A stretch of 12,953 nt of DNA from Verrucomicrobiia bacterium (GTDB taxonomy: Bacteria; Verrucomicrobiota; Verrucomicrobiia; Verrucomicrobiales; Akkermansiaceae), in NCBI GenBank assembly GCA_947460915.1, contig CANHKJ010000063.1, positions 1-12,953 of the forward strand. Direction: 5' to 3'. Positions 7,873 to 12,953 of the stretch are shown here, piece after piece. The notes beneath the pieces were generated by a model. It searched no databases. It was given only the letters and a program-made list of their open reading frames with translations, and was not told the origin of the DNA. The position numbers and the translations under genes are program-made. Each line of letters begins with the position of its first letter. The stretch's first letter is position 1.

Positions 7873-8247
7873 AGTCCCCTGAGCAAAGCGCTGCACTACG
7901 CCCAGTCGGAATGGCCCCAGCTTGCCGCATGCTTTGAACAAGGACATATTGACTTTGATACTGGGTGCGGATTGAGCGACCAGAACCCATACGCGATTCG
8001 CCCCACCAAGCTCGGCAACAAAAACTGGATGTTCATCGGAGGCAAAGACACCGGCTGGCGCAGCGCCGTCATCTACATCCCGCAGGGCGGGATCGAGCAA
8101 GTCCGCAGCCGAGGCGCAGATCCGTATGCCTACTTCGAGAGGGTTTTTGTAAAACTCATGTACCACCCCAGCCCAAGTGCCGAGCAACTCGACCAGCTCC
8201 TACCTACTGCATGGCTGCAACAAACTCGCCATAGCAAAATAGCATAA
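7873..8247 (+). pseudogene. IS66-family transposase C-terminal remnant
   Basis: The frame encodes SKALHYAQSEWPQLAACFEQ, then a segment resembling the IS66 catalytic end (NPYAIRPTKLGNKNWMFIGG), then RSRGADPYAYFERVFVKLM and a C-terminal tail ending in TAA at 8245-8247. In active IS66 TnpC proteins the corresponding stretch is ENAIRP, carrying the catalytic Glu. Here it reads SDQNPYAIRP with a local insertion, so the Glu is not in place. Only about 124 of the usual roughly 500 residues remain, and no tnpA, tnpB or inverted repeats are seen. It is therefore a dead remnant. It lies directly upstream of the DUF1080 gene. Confidence 0.85.
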
Positions 8248-8321
8248 CCACCAATCATCACAAACGACTGCATTTGATTGCTTGATAAAGCTGCAACCGT
8301 TTGCTCGTAAATTCTTCCCAC

Positions 8322-9044
8322 ATGAAACAACCCTACCTTTTCTGCCTCGCACTCGCATCGATCAGTTCGATCTCTGGACTCCAAGCGCAAGCACCCAAAA
8401 AAGAGTGGCCCGAACCGGCGGTGGTGGCACCTGCTTATCAGGGCGATCCTGTGGCGGCACCTGAAGGAGCCATCGTGCTTTTTAATGGCAAGGATGCGGC
8501 GGCTTGGAAACAAGTGCCACGCAAAAATGATGCCACGCAGACCGATGCGGTGCGTTGGAAAATCGATGGTGGTTTCATGGAAATCGTGCCCGGCACGGGA
8601 GAGGTTATCACCAAAGAAGCCGTGATCACCAGCGGGCACTTGCACCTCGAGTGGGCCACGCCGGAAAAGGTCGTGAGCAGCGGTCAAGGACGCGGCAACA
8701 GTGGTGTCTTCATCGGCGGATTTCCTGAAATCCAAGTGCTCGATTCATTTGAAAACAAAACGTATTTCGATGGTCAAGCCGCAGCCTTTTACCATCATCG
8801 TCCGCCCTTGGTGAATGCCTCGCGCGGTCCTGGCTTGTGGCAGTGCTACGATATCATCATTCAGCGTGCTATCGTCGAAAATGGCAAGATTATCAAGCCC
8901 GCCACGGTCACGGTGAAACACAATAACGTACTGGTGCAAGATCGTGTGGAATTCAAAAATCCACAGCAGCAAGGCACCTTGCAATTCCAAGATCACAACA
9001 ACCCGGTGCGCTTTCGCAACATCTGGTTTTTACAAAAGAAATAA
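8322..9044 (+). CDS. Secreted 3-keto-disaccharide hydrolase domain protein (DUF1080)
   Basis: The 240-residue protein has a signal peptide (MKQPYLFCLALASISSISGL, likely cut after QAQA) and a single DUF1080 / 3-keto-disaccharide hydrolase domain with the usual jelly-roll landmarks: LFNGKDAAAW (53-62), GEVITKEAVITSGHLHLEW (93-111), GNSGVFIGG (125-133) and EIQVLDS (136-142). Family members cleave 3-keto-glycosides or bind glycans in the periplasm, often as part of the large sugar-degradation repertoires of Verrucomicrobia, Planctomycetes and Bacteroidetes. The start at 8322 is preferred over an in-frame TTG at 8301 because it puts the signal peptide at the N-terminus. No clear ribosome site is seen. 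It appears complete and stands alone, with an IS66 remnant just upstream. Confidence 0.9.
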   Translation: MKQPYLFCLALASISSISGLQAQAPKKEWPEPAVVAPAYQGDPVAAPEGAIVLFNGKDAAAWKQVPRKNDATQTDAVRWKIDGGFMEIVPGTGEVITKEAVITSGHLHLEWATPEKVVSSGQGRGNSGVFIGGFPEIQVLDSFENKTYFDGQAAAFYHHRPPLVNASRGPGLWQCYDIIIQRAIVENGKIIKPATVTVKHNNVLVQDRVEFKNPQQQGTLQFQDHNNPVRFRNIWFLQKK

Positions 9045-9329
9045 ACCTTAATAGAAACACGTAGCAGGACCACGTAGCAGGAATGTCCCTTTTTAGACTG
9101 TCTCTTTTTTTAAACTCAAATTCTAGATTGCATCACGACAGCAAAACGAATATTATTACAACATCAAGATGTGAGTTAAATTCTTACTATAAAATATTCC
9201 GACAAATCCTATCTTGGCGAGAGATACTACGAGTTACTGGAATCGACAGTCCTGCCAAAAATGCGAGTAATCAAATTTTTTGCATTTTTTTTTGACACAC
9301 ATGAACAACTGTATTACGCCTGTTTCATG
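9045..9329. other. AT-rich intergenic region with a short tandem repeat
   Basis: The region holds two copies of CACGTAGCAGGA (9058-9069 and 9071-9082), several T-runs and a TTGACA hexamer at 9292-9297 about 30 bases before the next gene. TATTAC at 9312-9317 could serve as a -10 box, but the 14-base spacing is short. The 70-codon open frame at 9083-9295 has low-complexity, unconvincing content and is not called. No clear terminator is seen after the DUF1080 gene. Confidence 0.5.
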
Positions 9330-11495
9330 ATGAATTACAACAATCTAATTCGCGTAATAGCTACAACACTTAGTCTTCGTGCCGCACTCCTTCTTTTCGT
9401 CGGCTGGCTGTCATTTTCTGCCGCAAATTCGTTGCAAGCCTCCACGGTTTATCGACTCCAAGCCGCATTGTCGCCGTCGGGTTTCAAAGTAGGCGAAGAA
9501 ATCCAGTCTTGGGAGAGCATGATTATCGTTCTTCGCCCAAGTCCGGGTGACAATTTTTGGTATCGCCTGCCGCACACCGTTCAAGTGACGGGAGATCTCC
9601 CACCGGGCATTCGACTGGAGCAGAAAGGTGACGGTTTCCATACCCTCGCGCACTTCGCGGGCACGCCGACCCAGGCCGGGCAGTTCACCGTGCAGGTGCA
9701 GGCGACGATGGCCGATGGGATAACGACGACGCAAGAGACTGTCACATTCGTCATCACCGACCCACGAGATGAGAGCTACACTGCGCAGACTTGGGGGTTG
9801 ACTCGATTCCGCCAAGGGCAGCAGGTGGGTAATGCGGGTGCGTTTCTTGTCGGCCAATGGCACACCTTGCTGAAGGCACCGACGAAGGTGCAGGCCACTG
9901 GTTTACCAGCAGGCGTAACTGTTTCAGAGATTCAATCAGGTTACTACTCGATCCAAGGCGCGCCCGAGGAGACTGGTAAGTTTGCCGTGAAGCTCGCTTT
10001 TTCTTGGCCCGATGGCGCACCGATTGCCGAGACCACGGCTGACTTGGAAGTGCTCCCAGCTGACTACAAGCCACAGCAGACGCTCTCGGTAGTTGTGCTC
10101 GGACCGATCCGCAAAAATGTGGCCTATGCCCCGCACGGCTACCGGGCACCGTTCCTCTACGTGGAGGATGAGTTTGGTGCACGCTCGTCCGAGCAACTAA
10201 CCATCACTGCCACCGGGCTACCAGCGGGTCTGTCGATTGACTCTCAAGCCCCGGGCACTGGGTTCGTCGTCGGTCGTCCGACAGAGACAGGCACCTATGC
10301 TACCACCTTCCGCGCCACCCTTCCCGATGGATCTGTCACGAACGAGGTTGTAGCCTCGATCGAAGTGCTGCCTGCCATTCCGTTCACGGACCTTGCTGGC
10401 ACCTACGACAGCGTTGTAGATCGTTCCGAATCACTGAACGGCAACAACGGCGGACGTCTCCGCTTCACCCTGACGCGTGGTGGACAGGCCACAGGGTTTC
10501 TCATTCACAACCTCGTGCGCTACCCTTTCTCAAGCGCTGCATTCACGCTCGATCCTGACACGGGCGACGTCACCATCACCCCGCCCGGGGCAGGCGTGAC
10601 AGTTAGCGGCAGTATTGCCCTTAGCGATGAATATTCGTCCGGCAGCCCTCAGCCTTACTTCACCTTCGTTGGCGAAGTCGCCAACACCAGCAGCTCCGCC
10701 GCCGTGAATGGCGCACGCGCCACCGTTCGCAGCGCTGCCAATCCGAGCCCGTATGCAAGCGACAAGAACATCAACCTTGTCTTCGTCAATGACAGCAGTG
10801 CGGCCGCTGGTCAGCCATCGGGTGCTGGTTTCCTCGCAGCCAGTATTTCACCCCTCGGCAATGTTACTCTCACGGTCTGGGCTCCTGATGGCAGCGCGCC
10901 AGTGAGCCTCGCGACCACGCTTTCTGAAACTTCCTTTGGCGCGACGTTCCCCGTCTATTTCATCCTTCCCAACTCGAGTGGTTCCAGCACGCTTGCTGGG
11001 CAAATTTTTGTCAATGCCGAGGGCGAAGCCGCAGGCGAACTCACTTGGTACCAGTCCGCGACGAATCGCGGTTCCTTCCCCGACGGCATCTCGCTTGTAG
11101 AATATGCCGGTGTGATCGGCTCGCGCCACACACCCGATCCTGCGGGGCTGAATTTGCTCGGCCTAGAGGAAAGCATCAAGACAGCGCAACTCGATCTGAT
11201 CGGCGAGGACGTGCCCGCCGAGCCAGAAATCGCACTTACCGTGCAACGCGCGAGTATGACAGTCGCATCCAGTGCGAATGTAAGCGGCGTAAAAATGAAG
11301 TTCGACAAAAAAACTGGCATCCTCACCGGTAGCTTGACTCTGCCCGCGACAAAAACCAGCCGTGCGCGCGCCGTTACCTTCCGTGGTGTCCGCACCCCAA
11401 AAGGCACCGGCATCATCGGCCACTTCACCGCTCCGAGTTCCACCAAATCCTCACGCCGCGTCGCCGGAACGCTGGAGATCAACAGTGCTCGTTAG
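9330..11495 (+). CDS. Large secreted protein with three putative Ig domains and a beta-rich C-terminus
   Basis: With the ATG at 9330 (a second ATG lies immediately before, at 9327) the protein has 721 residues. Residues 1-37 look like a signal peptide (RVIATTLSLRAALLLFVGWL, cut near SLQA/STV). Three repeats of the putative Ig (He_PIG) type follow at about 75-145, 172-243 and 273-347; each has a (A/V)TG(L/D)(L)P(A/P)G motif, a G(T/A/R)P(T/E)xxG turn and a final beta strand. From FTDLAGTYDSVVDR (352-365) to the end the sequence is a run of beta strands. The last segment, 658-721 (FDKKTGILTGSLTLP, AVTFRGV), is a module I recall from the C-termini of Verrucomicrobia surface proteins. No catalytic motif or sorting signal is visible. 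A surface or adhesion role is inferred. Longer in-frame starts back to 9261 would put extra sequence before the signal peptide and are less likely. Confidence 0.8.
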   Translation: MNYNNLIRVIATTLSLRAALLLFVGWLSFSAANSLQASTVYRLQAALSPSGFKVGEEIQSWESMIIVLRPSPGDNFWYRLPHTVQVTGDLPPGIRLEQKGDGFHTLAHFAGTPTQAGQFTVQVQATMADGITTTQETVTFVITDPRDESYTAQTWGLTRFRQGQQVGNAGAFLVGQWHTLLKAPTKVQATGLPAGVTVSEIQSGYYSIQGAPEETGKFAVKLAFSWPDGAPIAETTADLEVLPADYKPQQTLSVVVLGPIRKNVAYAPHGYRAPFLYVEDEFGARSSEQLTITATGLPAGLSIDSQAPGTGFVVGRPTETGTYATTFRATLPDGSVTNEVVASIEVLPAIPFTDLAGTYDSVVDRSESLNGNNGGRLRFTLTRGGQATGFLIHNLVRYPFSSAAFTLDPDTGDVTITPPGAGVTVSGSIALSDEYSSGSPQPYFTFVGEVANTSSSAAVNGARATVRSAANPSPYASDKNINLVFVNDSSAAAGQPSGAGFLAASISPLGNVTLTVWAPDGSAPVSLATTLSETSFGATFPVYFILPNSSGSSTLAGQIFVNAEGEAAGELTWYQSATNRGSFPDGISLVEYAGVIGSRHTPDPAGLNLLGLEESIKTAQLDLIGEDVPAEPEIALTVQRASMTVASSANVSGVKMKFDKKTGILTGSLTLPATKTSRARAVTFRGVRTPKGTGIIGHFTAPSSTKSSRRVAGTLEINSAR

Positions 11496-11540
11496 AGTCA
11501 TTGCAAAGTCCTCTCGAGCAGAGTGTCAGCCAGTCATCAC

Positions 11541-11610
11541 CCGTTTCCCAGCCCAACGGCTCGACCCAATGGCTCTTTCAATGACATTTACTTCAAAGCA
11601 AATTCCTAGC
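11541..11610 (+). repeat. 70-bp dispersed repeat, diverged copy C (inverted relative to A and B)
   Basis: The plus strand aligns by eye over its whole length with the minus strand of copies A and B: CCGTTTCCC at the C-rich end, the exact core GGCTCTTTCAA, and the exact end AAAGCAAATTCCTAGC, with more substitutions and small indels between. It ends nine bases before the ATG at 11620, so it would form the leader of that gene's transcript. It lies 45 bases after the stop of the large Ig-domain protein. Confidence 0.75.
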
Positions 11611-11619
11611 AACAATCTC

Positions 11620-12246
11620 ATGTCTTCACGCTTTGTCGCCATCTTCGCAGCCATTCTCGCAGGAGGAGCGATTTGGTTTCTAATTAGCGATGATACGACG
11701 CGCGTTTCGCCACCATCGGAGTTGGTTGAGGTTAGACCAAAAAGCACATGGCCAAGAGTCCATGCCGCATTGCCAAGCCAATCCGCCGCAGAAACCACTT
11801 CACTAAAAGCTCCCACGCAGTTCAACGACGATCGCCGCGAACTGGATGAAACGCTTCAGCTTTTCCCAGGTAATACAGCCACGGACATTACAAACACCGC
11901 TCAGGCACTCATCGACCTCATGCCGAAGCTCACCAAATCCGCACAAGCGGAGTGCGCGGAGCACATATCCAATCTGCTGAGCGATGAGGAATACCCGCGC
12001 GTGCTTCAAATTTGGATAAATCCAGATTCGGATCCCGACGTGCTCCAGGTTTTCGCCACGGATCTAATGAACCGCCCGGCGCGGGTGATGATGCCGGCGA
12101 TGCTGGACGCGATCAGAATTGTGAATCATCCCTTCCACGAAGAGGCCAAGAGAACAATGCGGATCATTTTGGACCAAGACCACGGCGACAACATCCCGCA
12201 ATGGGAAAGCGCCATGAATGCATTTTTGGAAAAAGAGGCAAATTAG
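11620..12246 (+). CDS. Membrane-anchored protein of unknown function
   Basis: The 208-residue protein starts MSSRFVAIFAAILAGGAIWF, a single N-terminal membrane segment (about 5-22) that could be a signal anchor. A polar, proline-containing linker follows to about residue 70, then a mostly helical domain (LDETLQLFPGN, AQALIDLMPKL, AECAEHISNLLSDEEYPRVL, EEAKRTMRIILDQDHGDN), which suggests HEAT-like helical hairpins facing the periplasm. I recognise no named family. An in-frame ATG at 11569 would extend the protein through repeat copy C; the start at 11620 is preferred because it places the membrane segment first. There is no strong ribosome site. It follows the Ig-domain gene by 124 bases, so co-transcription is possible. 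Confidence 0.7.
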   Translation: MSSRFVAIFAAILAGGAIWFLISDDTTRVSPPSELVEVRPKSTWPRVHAALPSQSAAETTSLKAPTQFNDDRRELDETLQLFPGNTATDITNTAQALIDLMPKLTKSAQAECAEHISNLLSDEEYPRVLQIWINPDSDPDVLQVFATDLMNRPARVMMPAMLDAIRIVNHPFHEEAKRTMRIILDQDHGDNIPQWESAMNAFLEKEAN

Positions 12247-12699
12247 CTCACGCCCCCCCTTCGCAATAAACCGACTTGGTCAGATCTAGCAGATTCAGAT
12301 TGAGAGAGACATAAAGATCCATAAGGAAAAGCTTGTTTATGATAGCTCCGATGTTGAAGATTTGTGGCTAACCTTGTGCTTTGAGGCGAGTTGCAGTTTC
12401 GAAAACGTAAAAAAAGTGTGTCTAACTTCGCCAAACCTTTGAAATAGATGTCGATTTCCCCGAGACGCAGATAGTCTCGATCATCAGAGTAGCGTCAATG
12501 CAAGTAAACGCGATCTGCGCCATCATTTTTCTCTCCTTGCAAATCCGAGGTAAGAGGACATGTTTCCCTGCCTCGGATGTTGCGTTTGGTGTCGCGTAGG
12601 TACACACGATGAGCTTATCAGGTATGGGTATATCCCCCACCCTCGCAAAACCATTCCGCGTTTGTTAGGCAAGTTGGCGCGCGGATTGAACGGGTCGGC
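12247..12699. other. Intergenic region without a confident gene
   Basis: It contains a 6-bp stem hairpin (CGAGAC, 12461-12466, with GTCTCG, 12474-12479) and a longer imperfect hairpin at 12539-12583. On the minus strand a 34-codon frame starts at 12526 (MMAQIAFTCIDATLMIETIC) after an AGGAGAG ribosome-site-like sequence. A different minus frame reads DYLRLGEIDIYFKGLAKLD across 12416-12475. Together these could be a frameshifted gene remnant, but I recognise no family. Confidence 0.4.
12539..12583. repeat. Long imperfect inverted repeat
   Basis: The left arm GCAAATCCGAGG (12539-12550) pairs with the right arm CCTCGGATGTTGC (12571-12583), giving 12 pairs with one bulged base. The 20-base centre can pair further around ACATGT (AGGACA with TGTTTCCCT). 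There is no T-run, so it is not a typical rho-independent terminator. Its position about 115 bases beyond the 3' end of a recombinase gene fits a regulatory or recombination structure, but no role can be assigned. Confidence 0.55.
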
Positions 12700-12953
12700 T
12701 CATTCCGGCAGCGTCACCGTCCGGGTCAGGCGATTGTAGGTGATGGTGTTCTGCCACTGCCCCGGCTTGGGCTGGATGCCAAACCATTGATCCGCCACAT
12801 CCTCGGTGGCCAGTTCTCGGTAGTGCTTGAAGATGATCGATGCCGAGTTCCCCGCTTCAAGCGCCACTTGATCGGCACTCTTGACCTTGGCAATGCGGTA
12901 AGTGATGAACGAGTGCCGCAGAACGTTGCGTGGCCACTCGATTCCCACAGCAC
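12700..12953 (-). CDS. Tyrosine recombinase (site-specific integrase), C-terminal part, cut by the right edge
   Basis: The last 84 or so residues of a phage-integrase-type recombinase are visible. VLRHSFITYRIAK carries the first Arg-His of the catalytic box II (HxxR-like region), ALEAGNSASIIFKHYREL holds the GN in place of the usual GH and the nucleophile Tyr in HYREL, and the protein ends shortly after with TGA at 12700-12702. Such enzymes cut and rejoin DNA through a 3'-phosphotyrosine link. The GNS...KHYREL form is the variant I associate with integrases of Verrucomicrobia and relatives. The reading frame is open to the window edge, so the start is outside. It may mark the end of an integrated island that includes the neighbouring mobile DNA. 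Confidence 0.85.
   Translation of the reverse strand, partial: AVGIEWPRNVLRHSFITYRIAKVKSADQVALEAGNSASIIFKHYRELATEDVADQWFGIQPKPGQWQNTITYNRLTRTVTLPE

Noticed and set aside
7501..8187. Long minus-strand open frame (228 codons)
   Set aside because: It overlaps the recognisable IS66 remnant on the plus strand, the decayed minus gene in another frame and the repeat; its content is not protein-like.
8130..8735. Minus-strand frame of 201 codons
   Set aside because: Antisense shadow of the IS66 remnant and the DUF1080 gene.
9083..9295. 70-codon plus-strand frame after the DUF1080 gene
   Set aside because: AT-rich, biased composition, no recognisable motif; probably chance, although GCAGGA precedes the ATG.
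10955..11482. Minus-strand frame of 175 codons
   Set aside because: Antisense to the clearly coding C-terminal region of the Ig-domain protein.
12422..12640. Minus-strand frame of 72 codons
   Set aside because: Crosses the hairpin; only its last 34 codons have a ribosome site, and no family is recognisable.

Overview
The window looks like chromosomal DNA from a Verrucomicrobia-type (PVC superphylum) bacterium. This is inferred from content: two very large secreted beta-sandwich proteins (SbsA-type Ig-like, LamG-like and putative-Ig modules, with an Asp-rich 'DxDxDxDG' C-terminal segment in one), a secreted DUF1080/3-keto-disaccharide hydrolase, and weak or absent Shine-Dalgarno sequences. 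No 16S rRNA or other marker gene is present, so the assignment is inference.

Layout. 1-114 is the left-edge remnant of a possible minus-strand gene. 265-5496 (+) encodes a 1743-residue secreted M60-type (enhancin-like) metallopeptidase with HEXXH at residues 700-704, surrounded by three SbsA-like Ig domains and two lectin-like regions. 5500-8250 is a graveyard of mobile DNA. It holds an internally deleted IS630-type element with perfect 15-bp terminal inverted repeats and a TA target duplication (5554-6034), the 5' ends of broken minus-strand genes, an intact minus-strand SAM-dependent methyltransferase (6349-7413) lying between two nearly identical 70-bp direct repeats (6177-6246 and 7500-7569), a decayed minus-strand gene with an in-frame TGA, and the C-terminal remnant of an IS66 transposase (7873-8247).

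8322-9044 (+) is an intact secreted DUF1080 sugar hydrolase. 9330-11495 (+) is a 721-residue secreted protein with three putative Ig repeats and a C-terminal beta-rich region. 11620-12246 (+) is a small membrane-anchored protein of unknown function; a diverged third copy of the 70-bp repeat sits inverted just before its start codon. 12247-12699 contains no confident gene, but it has a long imperfect hairpin. 12700 to the right edge is the C-terminal part of a tyrosine recombinase (minus).

How it fits together. The large proteins and the DUF1080 enzyme are probably exported and act on glycans or glycoproteins outside the cytoplasm. They do not form a tight operon. The most interesting structure is the 70-bp repeat family. 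All three copies point the same way relative to the coding start that follows them, and two of them form the exact breakpoint of truncated minus-strand genes. That suggests a recurrent insertion or recombination element that has delivered or reshuffled foreign genes here.
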